Assembly: GCF_003344865.1 (NCBI RefSeq)
Contig: NZ_CP031165.1
Span: 2,857,910 to 2,921,909 of the forward strand
DNA length: 64,000 nucleotides
From: Euzebya pacifica
Lineage (GTDB): Bacteria > Actinomycetota > Nitriliruptoria > Euzebyales > Euzebyaceae
Direction of reading: 5' to 3'
The notes under the pieces were generated by a model. It searched no databases and had not been told where the DNA came from. It saw nothing but the letters and a program-made list of their open reading frames with translations. Position 1 is the first letter of the stretch, and each line of letters opens with the position of its first letter. Below, one piece after another: positions 1 to 6,824 of the stretch. A program made the translations under genes and the position numbers.

Positions 1-1304
1 TCCACCCGATGTGGATGCGGCCCGGCATGGTGCGTGACGGATGCGGCCCGGTCGCGGCCGAACGCCAGCAGGTGCAGCCGCAGCGCGTACACCGCCGACA
101 GCAGACCCGCCAGGAACGCGAGAACCCCCATGACCGGGCCGGCGGTGACGGTGGCGGCGACGATCTGCTCCTTGGTCCACGCCGCGCCCAGCGGCGGGGC
201 GGCGGCCAGCGCCAGCGCACCGACCGCCGCGGCGACCGCCACCGTCGGCATGCGGCCGCCCAGCCGCCAGCGACGCACGTCCCCGGTGCCCGTCGCCGAC
301 ATCCCCACGCCGATGGCGAGGAACAGCTGGGACTTCAGCAACGCGTGGGCGGCGAGGTGCGCCACCGCCGCACCCGGGGCGCCCACCCCGACGGCGGTGA
401 ACATCAGCCCGTACTGCGCGGCGGTGGAGGCGGCGAGGATCCGCTTGCCGTGGACCTCACCGAGCGCGACCACACCACCGATCAGCGCCGTGGCCAACCC
501 GACCGCCGTGACCACCGGTCCGAACCAGCCCACGGTCGCAAGCGATGGACCGAGGACGATCAGGGCGTAGGCTCCCGCAGCGACCATGGTCGCGGAGTGC
601 AGCAGCGCCGACACCGACGTCGGTCCCGCCATGGCTGAGAACAGCCATGGCGAGAAGGGCAGCTGGGCCGACTTCGACATCGCCGCAAGCAGGACGCCGC
701 CGGCCACGACGTCGAGCATGGGCCGGGGGACGTCACCGATGGCGTCGTAGGCGAACGATCCGGTCGTGGCGAAGGCGGCCCCGGCCGCGACGATCAGGCC
801 GATGCTGCCGACGCGGGTGGCGTTGAAGGCGTGCGCGGCCTTGCCGACCGCATCGCGGGAGTTCCAAGCCGAGCCGATCAGCGCCCAGGAGCAGACGGCG
901 ACGAGCTCCCAGCCGATGGTGAGGGCGAGCAGGTCGGCGGCGAGCACCACCAGTTGCATGGCGCCGGTGAAGGCCACCATCAGGCCCAGCAGCCGCGGCA
1001 ACCCCCCGACGTCCTCGTGCACGCTGGCATAGGCCGTGACCACGATGGCCACTGCCGGCACGAGGACGGCGACGATCCCTGCGACGCCGTCGGCGGTGAA
1101 GGTCAACGACAGTTGTGCCGACCAGACGACGTCCAGTCGGCCGTCGGTGACGGCGGCCACGGCGGCCGCCGTGAGGCTGGCGGCCAGGAGGCCGACGGCG
1201 GCGGCCCCGAGCGCCCCCCGCCGACGGCGAGGTGCGATCCGAACGCCCAGTGGCCACAGAACGGCGCCGCCCAGCACCGGCAGCAGGATGGCGGCGGCGA
1301 TCAC
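1..1304 (-). CDS. nuoL: NuoL-like proton-pumping subunit, partial (runs off the window start)
   Basis: Membrane antiporter-like subunit of a complex I-type enzyme, carrying a proton channel. The minus-strand translation from a GTG at 1304 shows the family signatures: KSAQLPFSPWL, LLHSATMVAAGAY and HLAAHALLKSQLFL, with the lysines and histidines of the proton path, among many hydrophobic helices. The GTG overlaps the nuoK stop (GTGA), so the two are translationally coupled. The C-terminal part lies outside the window. NuoM/NuoN-type relatives are possible, but position after nuoK and the motifs favour NuoL. Confidence 0.85.
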   Translation of the reverse strand, partial: MIAAAILLPVLGGAVLWPLGVRIAPRRRRGALGAAAVGLLAASLTAAAVAAVTDGRLDVVWSAQLSLTFTADGVAGIVAVLVPAVAIVVTAYASVHEDVGGLPRLLGLMVAFTGAMQLVVLAADLLALTIGWELVAVCSWALIGSAWNSRDAVGKAAHAFNATRVGSIGLIVAAGAAFATTGSFAYDAIGDVPRPMLDVVAGGVLLAAMSKSAQLPFSPWLFSAMAGPTSVSALLHSATMVAAGAYALIVLGPSLATVGWFGPVVTAVGLATALIGGVVALGEVHGKRILAASTAAQYGLMFTAVGVGAPGAAVAHLAAHALLKSQLFLAIGVGMSATGTGDVRRWRLGGRMPTVAVAAAVGALALAAAPPLGAAWTKEQIVAATVTAGPVMGVLAFLAGLLSAVYALRLHLLAFGRDRAASVTHHAGPHPHRV

Positions 1305-1606
1305 CCGCGGAGCCGCTTCGTCTTCTCGGTGATGTCGGCCTTGCGGACCCGGTAGATGCCCACCATGACCGCGAAGCCCAGCGCGGCCTCGACCGCCATG
1401 ACGGTCAGGACGACCACCCCGAGCATCTGCCCCTTGGGGACGCCCCCCGCCGCGTGCGCCCACAGCGCCGCACCGGCCAGCAGCGCGCCGTTGATGATCA
1501 GCTCGATGCCCATCATGATCATCACGAAGGACTGCTGGCTGATCGCGCCGTACACGCCGACACCCACGAGTGCGGCGGCGACGACCATCAGCACGTCCAG
1601 CGTCAT
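1301..1606 (-). CDS. nuoK: NADH-quinone oxidoreductase subunit K
   Basis: Small membrane subunit of complex I, 101 residues, the usual family length. Three hydrophobic helices are visible. The conserved glutamates of the proton path are present in MMGIELIINGALL (helix 2) and VMAVEAALGFAV (helix 3). The ATG overlaps the nuoJ stop by four bases and the stop overlaps the nuoL start, so it sits in a tightly coupled A-BD-H-J-K-L operon. Confidence 0.93.
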   Translation of the reverse strand: MTLDVLMVVAAALVGVGVYGAISQQSFVMIMMGIELIINGALLAGAALWAHAAGGVPKGQMLGVVVLTVMAVEAALGFAVMVGIYRVRKADITEKTKRLRG

Positions 1607-2187
1607 GACGCCTCCGCCGACGTGTCAGCGGCCGGAGGTACCAGTGAGGGCGGCGCGGACCCCTCCTCCGCGTTGCCATAGCGGCCGCGGCGGCTGGTGA
1701 GGGCGATCGATCCGATCATCGTGGCCAGCAGCGTCGCACCGGCGGTCTGGAACACCAGCATCGAGTCGCCCAGCTCCTCGATCCCCAGCTGCTCGGTGAC
1801 CTCAGCCGACGTCTGCGTGGCCGGCTGGTCGGGGAAGTCGACCAGCACCCCGACGACGGCCAGGGCGAGGAAGGCCACCACCCCGGAGACCTTTGCGACG
1901 GTGTGCTGGTGCACCATCGTCATGGGGTTGAGCCCGGCGGGGTTCATCATCAGCATCACCATGAAGATGGCCATCACGGCCATCTCACCCGCCATCATCA
2001 GCATCACCGAGAAGCCCAGGAACCGGGCGTTCAGCAGCACCAGGATCCCGCCGACGCTGACGAAGGACGCCAGCAGCCAGAACGAGGCGCGGACCATCGA
2101 ATCGGTGCGGAACACCAGCCAACCCGTCAGCACCGCGACGGCGCCCAGGACGACGCCGATGCCATGGGCCACCAGACCGAAGCTCAC
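1603..2187 (-). CDS. nuoJ: NADH-quinone oxidoreductase subunit J
   Basis: Complex I membrane subunit, 194 residues from a GTG at 2187 that overlaps the nuoH stop (GTGA). Five hydrophobic segments are visible, with the family-like stretch SVGGILVLLNARFLGFSVML, followed by a hydrophilic tail rich in Glu, Ala and Pro. NuoI, which normally lies between H and J, is absent: H and J overlap directly. An upstream extension of the frame is not used, because it would lie inside nuoH. Confidence 0.85.
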   Translation of the reverse strand: MSFGLVAHGIGVVLGAVAVLTGWLVFRTDSMVRASFWLLASFVSVGGILVLLNARFLGFSVMLMMAGEMAVMAIFMVMLMMNPAGLNPMTMVHQHTVAKVSGVVAFLALAVVGVLVDFPDQPATQTSAEVTEQLGIEELGDSMLVFQTAGATLLATMIGSIALTSRRGRYGNAEEGSAPPSLVPPAADTSAEAS

Positions 2188-3089
2188 AGGAGCCACCAGC
2201 CGGTGAGGAACACGTCGAGCAGCGCCAGCGGCAGCAACCCCACCCACGCCAGGACGACGTAGCGCTCGATCCTGACGCGCGGCAGCAGGTGACGGGCCGC
2301 TGACAGGACGGCGAGCAGCGCGAGTGTCTTGATGACCACCCACACCACGCCCGGCAGGAGGGGCCCGTGCCAGCCGCCGAGGAACACCGATGCCCCCACG
2401 GCACAGGCGCCGACGACCACGCCGCGGTGGGCGATCCGCCACAGGAGCAGTTGGACGCCCGATGCCTCGAGCTCCACCCCGCCTGCCAGGTCAGCGCCTG
2501 CAGGCGTGGCGAGCGGGCCGTAGAACAGCACGCCGACCGCCGCTGCCAGGTAGATCGGCAGCCCGAGCGGCTGACGGACGACGTTCCACAGGCCCTCCTG
2601 ATCGACCACGATCGCGTCGACGCCGAGAGACTTTGCAGGAAGGGCCGTGCCGATCAGCACCAACGCGAACGGGATCATGGCCGACAACGCCTGGGCGAAC
2701 ATGCGGTAGCCCCCGATCATCGGGAACGGGCTGTTGGGGGACCAGCCCTGCAGGAACGCCGCGATCAGCACCAGCGCGGCGGCGGCGCCGAACAACACGA
2801 TGCCGTGGGACAGCGGCGCCAGCACGGTGTCCGGGGCGATCGGCACGACCGAGACCATGACCGCGGCGAGTCCCAGCAGCAGCGCAGGAGCCACGGCCCA
2901 TGCCTGCGCATCAGGTCGCTCGGTGGCGATGCGCTGCTGCACGAGTTGCAGCGCGCCGCGCCGCCACGGCTGTCGCAACGCAGGACCGACGGGGGAGCGG
3001 GCCACCCCCGCGCCGACGGCTGCATCGAGTGCGGCGAAGGCGATGACCCCGACGGCCAGGCCGACAGCGACCCAGATGACGCCGATCAC
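2184..3089 (-). CDS. nuoH: NuoH-like quinone-site membrane subunit (divergent)
   Basis: Membrane subunit that in canonical complex I lines the quinone channel; 301 residues from a GTG at 3089 overlapping the upstream stop. About eight hydrophobic helices are visible. The family segment FPMIGGYRMFAQALSAMIPF is recognisable. The loop that normally reads DLAEAESELVAGY is reduced to DLAGGVELEASGVQ, so the acidic quinone/proton loop is altered. It belongs to the reduced nuo operon, and divergence here matches that of the B/D-like partner. Confidence 0.82.
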   Translation of the reverse strand: MIGVIWVAVGLAVGVIAFAALDAAVGAGVARSPVGPALRQPWRRGALQLVQQRIATERPDAQAWAVAPALLLGLAAVMVSVVPIAPDTVLAPLSHGIVLFGAAAALVLIAAFLQGWSPNSPFPMIGGYRMFAQALSAMIPFALVLIGTALPAKSLGVDAIVVDQEGLWNVVRQPLGLPIYLAAAVGVLFYGPLATPAGADLAGGVELEASGVQLLLWRIAHRGVVVGACAVGASVFLGGWHGPLLPGVVWVVIKTLALLAVLSAARHLLPRVRIERYVVLAWVGLLPLALLDVFLTGWWLL

Positions 3090-4348
3090 GTCGCCGCCTG
3101 GTCGACGGGAACGGTGCGGCGCAGGTCCAGGTCCAGGCTGTCCACGACCGCGACGGCATCCCCCCACTCCAGCCCCACGAGGAGGTCGGGCAACACCGGC
3201 AGCAGCTCGGCGGTGACCGATGCCGGATTCTCCACGACCGAGCCGGGTTCGTGCAGACGCGCACCCGCCGCCGCAGCGAGGGCGATCGACTGGTCGATCT
3301 CGGCCAGCCGCTGACGCCACCGGGCCCTGACGTCACCGTCTTCGCCACACACCGGGGTGAAGCCGAGGTTGTCGTAGGACGGGTCAGCAGACCGGGCATC
3401 CCTGCAGGATCCGGCGGCACGTGCCGCGAACCCGTGCCCGTCCCATGCGGTGTCCACAAGCGTGCCGCACGGGGGCAGGGACCGTTCCACTGAGGTCCGG
3501 CGCAGCAGCCGCACCAGCCCAGGACCGGCAGAGAGCAGCGCCTCGGGCGGCCCGTCGGTGTGCTGCACCATCCGTGCCGCGAGGGCGTGCAGACCGAGGA
3601 GGCGCAGGGTGCGGGCGATGGCCTGCAGGTGGTGGACCACGCGGGCGTGCTCCAGGGCGGCGACCCGCACCGGTTCGGTGGCCGCGCGAGCGAAGACGTC
3701 GGTGGGGGAGGAGGACACGGCCAGGAAGGGGTTGCCGTGGACGTGCACCTCCTGGACGAGGTCGCCCTGCAGGACCACGTCGAGCATCAGCCCCACGGGG
3801 AACGGCGCGTAGAACGGACCGACGGGAACCGACAGGACATCCAGCTTCAGACCGTCCCGCAGGTCGTCGGCGCGATCGGGCAACGGCCGGCCGTGTGGCA
3901 CCCCGCCGGTCATCCCCGACCCGCCATGACCGAAGGGCCCGACGCCACGCCAGGGCTCACGACTGGTCGACGACATCAGGGGCGGTTCCGAGCCCCGGGT
4001 GCCGTCGATGAGGCCACGGTGCACCTCGAGGACCGCCGCGGCGACGTCGTCTCCGCTCGCCGTGGGTGGCAACTCCGACGGCGTCCCCCATCCGTCGTCC
4101 GCATCCCCCCAACGGACGGTGCCCCGCGGGTGTGGAAGCGCGTCGTGCACGAGTGCTGCAGGTTCATGGAGCTCCGGCGGCAGTGCCCCCGCCACCAGCA
4201 GGACGGTTGCGTGGCGGGGGGAGTCGACGAGCTCCAGCCGCGGATCGCACCGCAGGAGTTCGGCGTCACCGGCAGGCCCCGCATCACTGCCCTGCAGGGC
4301 GAAGACCGGGACGGGGGCGGCCGCCGCGAAGCGGCGCACCACGTCCAT
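3086..4348 (-). CDS. Fused NuoB-like/NuoD-like protein without Fe-S cysteines
   Basis: A 420-residue soluble protein between nuoA and nuoH. The first ~110 residues look like a NuoB/hydrogenase small-subunit fold (ELVDSPRHATVLLVAGALP, then PHPRGTVRWG), but none of the cysteines that bind cluster N2 is present. The rest resembles the NuoD/hydrogenase large-subunit scaffold (DVLSVPVGPFYAPFPVGL, then an HLQAIARTLRLLGLHALAARM helix). Start ATG 4348 shares one base with the nuoA stop. By context it should be the peripheral arm, but without cysteines it cannot carry out the normal electron transfer. Fusion and cofactor loss are seen directly; function is unknown. Confidence 0.7.
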   Translation of the reverse strand: MDVVRRFAAAAPVPVFALQGSDAGPAGDAELLRCDPRLELVDSPRHATVLLVAGALPPELHEPAALVHDALPHPRGTVRWGDADDGWGTPSELPPTASGDDVAAAVLEVHRGLIDGTRGSEPPLMSSTSREPWRGVGPFGHGGSGMTGGVPHGRPLPDRADDLRDGLKLDVLSVPVGPFYAPFPVGLMLDVVLQGDLVQEVHVHGNPFLAVSSSPTDVFARAATEPVRVAALEHARVVHHLQAIARTLRLLGLHALAARMVQHTDGPPEALLSAGPGLVRLLRRTSVERSLPPCGTLVDTAWDGHGFAARAAGSCRDARSADPSYDNLGFTPVCGEDGDVRARWRQRLAEIDQSIALAAAAGARLHEPGSVVENPASVTAELLPVLPDLLVGLEWGDAVAVVDSLDLDLRRTVPVDQAAT

Positions 4349-4704
4349 CACTGCCACGACAGCGCGCCCTCGCGCCATGCGTACAGCACGCCGACGAGCA
4401 GGATGACGATGAACATCAGCATCTCGATGAGCGCGGTCACACCCTCCTGCACGTACACGACCGCCCACGGGTACATGAAGACCATTTCCATGTCGAAGGC
4501 CAGGAACAGCACCGCCATCGTGTAGTAGCGCACGTGGTAGCGGTTCCATGCATGCGTCTGCGGCTCGCGGCCCCCGGTGAACGGGACAATCTGCGATTCC
4601 GAGAGGGGGGCACGACCGAGTGCGCCGTCGACCCAGCGGCCCACGAGCACCGCAGCCGACGCCCCCAGGAACAGGGTCAGGACACCCGCGAGTGGGAGCA
4701 GCAT
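4348..4704 (-). CDS. nuoA: NADH-quinone oxidoreductase subunit A
   Basis: Three-helix membrane subunit of complex I, 118 residues, first nuo gene of this operon. The conserved end of the loop and helix 2 (RYYTMAVLFLAFDMEMVFMYPWAV) is clear. The loop that usually contains a YECG cysteine reads PFTGG here, so the cysteine involved in the active/deactive switch region is missing. That fits the altered B/D and H subunits downstream. The gene lies 17 bp after the YHS gene on the same strand. Confidence 0.88.
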   Translation of the reverse strand: MLLPLAGVLTLFLGASAAVLVGRWVDGALGRAPLSESQIVPFTGGREPQTHAWNRYHVRYYTMAVLFLAFDMEMVFMYPWAVVYVQEGVTALIEMLMFIVILLVGVLYAWREGALSWQ

Positions 4705-4721
4705 CGTCTACGGGCTGGGCG

Positions 4722-4862
4722 TCAGGTGTAGTCCTCGGGGTTCTCCTCGAACTCCTCCGCACAGTCCTTGCTGCAGAAGTAGTACGTCGAGCCGTCGTGG
4801 TCTACCGTCGCGACGGCGTCGCCCTCCTCAACCATCATGTTGCAGACCGGATCCTTCGCCAT
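4722..4862 (-). CDS. Small YHS-domain metal-binding protein
   Basis: A 46-residue protein made of a single YHS domain: DPVCNMMVEEGDA near the start and YYFCSKDCAEEFEENPE near the end. The family binds soft metal ions through cysteines and often accompanies copper or heavy-metal ATPases. The start at 4862 is fixed by an AGGAG about 6 bases upstream; the longer frame upstream does not look like protein. It is on the nuo strand, 17 bp before nuoA, so it may share that transcript. Confidence 0.85.
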   Translation of the reverse strand: MAKDPVCNMMVEEGDAVATVDHDGSTYYFCSKDCAEEFEENPEDYT

Positions 4863-5004
4863 CGCATCTCCTATTCGTCGTCGTAGCGTGCACTGGATCG
4901 TCGGTACCCTACCGCACGGACTGGACACCAACCATCGGCTTGCCGGTCATCACCTTCCCTGAAGGCCCGGGCAGAGAACCCTGGATCACGACGGGGCGGC
5001 AGAC

Positions 5005-5293
5005 GTGGAGATCGCGATGGTCGGGCTCGGCAGGATGGGCGCGAACATGGCCGAGCGGCTGCGACGGGCCGGTCACGACGTCGTGGGCTACGACCGTGAT
5101 CCCGAACGCTCCGACGTCGGGACGCTCACGGGGACGGTGGCGGCTCTGGACGGTGAACCGCGTCGGGTCGCGGCTGATGGTCCCGGCAGGCGATCCGACC
5201 AACTCGACCGTCGAGGCGCTCGCCGGCCTGCTGTCCGCCGGCCTGGCCGATGATCCGGGGCTGGCCTCGGTGCGCGGCTACGCGGAGGATTAG
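5005..5293 (+). pseudogene. Decayed 6-phosphogluconate dehydrogenase-like gene
   Basis: From GTG 5005 the frame reads a Rossmann N-terminus (MEIAMVGLGRMGANMAERLR, then VVGYDRDPERSDVGTL) typical of the YqeC/GND-type 6-phosphogluconate dehydrogenases. Around 5150-5175 the homology jumps to the next frame (LMVPAGDPTNSTVEALAGLL), so there is a frameshift. Right after LLSAG it joins DPGLASVRGYAED, which corresponds to a region near the C-terminus of the intact enzyme, so most of the catalytic domain has been deleted. About 95 codons remain of roughly 300. Non-functional. Confidence 0.8.
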
Positions 5294-5499
5294 GGGGGGC
5301 TCCACGACCTGCCGTCGTCGTGACCAAGCGCCGGAACTGCCCGGCAGCGTTGACTACGACTGCGAGTAGTGGTTGAGCTGGGAACGACGGCGTGGGCAGT
5401 AGTGCCCAGGGCGATGACAAGAGGACGTCCCCTGCTACGTGCCAGAGGTTCTTGGGCGGCTCAGGACTCGCTCTGGTGATGGAGCGGAGGTGGATGGCG

Positions 5500-6097
5500 A
5501 TGACACAGACCACTCAACAGCTTCCTCCGAGAGTTCGGCGCGAAGGTCGGTCGGGCCCCGACCGCCGGACCTTCCCTGCGCAACTCCTGGCTGCTCGGCA
5601 TGGGTGGGACGCTCGGCGCCTTCGGGCTCGCGAGCATCGGCTTCCTGTGGCCCCGACTCGGCAGCGGTTTCGGCGCCGACATCAACCTCGGTCCGCTCGA
5701 CGCGCTGCTCGAGGAGATCGATGCGGGCGGTGGCCGCCTGGAGTACCCGGCCGGGCGTCCGTACATGGTGCGTTACGACCGCGCGGCGGATCCTGAGGGG
5801 GTCTACGGCGATCTCACCGGTGGCGCGCCGGTGATGGCGCTGTACCAGAAGTGCGTCCACCTGGGATGCCGAGTGCCGTGGTGTGCATCGTCGAACTGGT
5901 TCGAGTGCCCGTGCCACGGGTCCCAGTACAACCGCTGGGGCGAGTACCGGTTCGGCCCTGCACCGCGCGGCCTGGACCGCTTCCCCACCGAGCTCGTCGA
6001 CGGGGAGGTCCACGTCAACACCAGCCAGATCGTGACCGGTCCGAGCCGGACCACCAACGTCCTCGGAGAGCCGCCGACCGGCGAACACTGCACATAG
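5500..6097 (+). pseudogene. Rieske 2Fe-2S protein with an apparent 5' frameshift
   Basis: The Rieske domain is intact: CVHLGC and CPCHGS supply the two Cys and two His ligands of the cluster, after an N-terminal helix ([21 protein letters not shown]) that would anchor or export it. The ribosome-binding site GGAGG (5486-5490) points to ATG 5500, but that frame leaves the domain frame. Dropping one base near 5518 gives [20 protein letters not shown], which runs smoothly into the domain. In-frame ATG 5600 would cut the membrane helix. Either a true +1 frameshift or a sequencing error. Normal role: electron transfer in bc-type or related respiratory chains. Confidence 0.7.
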
Positions 6098-6116
6098 GAG
6101 CCTGAGCAGGTGAAGC

Positions 6117-6335
6117 TCAGCGGATCCGCAGGATCAACTTCTCGAGTTCGGCGAGGGTGAGCGGCGGCATGACCATGATGGCGGCCGCCGCCATGCCCAT
6201 GCCGAGGATGCTGGACTCCGGCGCCGCCCCCTGGATGAGCCTGGAGATCGCGTCGTAGCTGCTGTAGGCGGCCAGGACGACGAACAACACGCCGACGACG
6301 CCCTCCACGACGTCCCAGGCGACGCTGAAGGTCAT
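6117..6335 (-). pseudogene. Remnant of a CDF-type cation transporter
   Basis: A 72-residue frame with a good GAGGAA ribosome-binding site. Its start (VAWDVVEGVVGV) matches the first helix of the complete transporter at 17124-17762 (GYNVVEGVIAV). It then jumps to a stretch like that protein's middle helices (LAAYSSYDAISRLIQG and PESSILGMGMAAAAIMVMPPL against LAAYVTVEGVIRLLG and DASPIGVALTGASVVIMPWL). Roughly 70 internal residues and the C-terminus are missing. It reads as an internally deleted paralogue; a two-helix small protein may still be made. Confidence 0.65.
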
Positions 6336-6431
6336 CTGTTCCTCGCGGCGGAGCAGGTTGTCACGCGAGGTCGTGTCGTCGTGGCGGCGGACGACGTTCC
6401 ATCGGTGTTCTGCGATGACATCGCTAAACGC

Positions 6432-6470
6432 TATGATCCAAACCTGGTCGTACGAACCAGGTTGGAAGGA
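6432..6470 (+). promoter_or_regulatory. Promoter, operator palindrome and RBS of the CmtR-like repressor
   Basis: A TATGAT -10 hexamer (6432-6437) is followed at 6441-6463 by a perfect inverted repeat, AACCTGGT-N7-ACCAGGTT, whose spacer CGTACGA is itself nearly palindromic. GGAAGGA (6464-6470) is the ribosome-binding site for ATG 6477. A repeat between -10 and start is where an ArsR/SmtB repressor would bind to shut off its own operon. No clear -35 was seen. Confidence 0.7.
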
Positions 6471-6476
6471 TCTGGC

Positions 6477-6824
6477 ATGGCGGTCGGGGTATCGACGGTG
6501 GAGGTGGCCACAGCAGCGAAGCTGTTCCGCGGGTTCGCCGATCCCACCCGCTTGGGGATCGTGTTGGCCCTGCTCGAGGAGGGGGAGCTGCGCGTGAAGG
6601 ACCTCGTGGCGCGGCTCGGGTGTTCGCAGGCCAACGTGTCCGCACACCTCGCGTGCCTGAAGGAGTGCGAGCTGGTGGCCGACAGACCTGAGGGACGGGC
6701 GGTGTACTACCGGATCGCTCAGCCAGAGGTGGTGGAGCTGCTGCGCGCCGCCGAGGTGCTGTTGGCGGCAACCGGTTCGCAGATCGCGCTGTGCGACAAC
6801 TACACCGCATCGGAGGACGCGTGA
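6477..6824 (+). CDS. ArsR/SmtB-family soft-metal sensor, CmtR type
   Basis: Winged-helix repressor, 115 residues, that should release DNA on binding Cd(II)/Pb(II)-like metals. The recognition region is CSQANVSAHLACLKEC. The two cysteines spaced CLKEC correspond to Cys57 and Cys61 of Mycobacterium CmtR, and the C-terminal QIALCDNY supplies a third, like Cys102. The start ATG 6477 has a strong RBS; the longer upstream frame overlaps the promoter. The stop shares a base with the ATPase start, so the repressor and exporter form one operon. It is paralogous to the repressor at 17759-18121. Confidence 0.88.
   Translation: MAVGVSTVEVATAAKLFRGFADPTRLGIVLALLEEGELRVKDLVARLGCSQANVSAHLACLKECELVADRPEGRAVYYRIAQPEVVELLRAAEVLLAATGSQIALCDNYTASEDA

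Noticed and set aside
5353-5370. ACTAC-N8-GTAGT repeat upstream of the Rieske gene and a loosely similar sequence at 15169-15183
   Set aside because: Considered as BlaI/CopY-type operators; spacing differs from the known ACTACA-N2-TGTAGT form and the second copy is poor.
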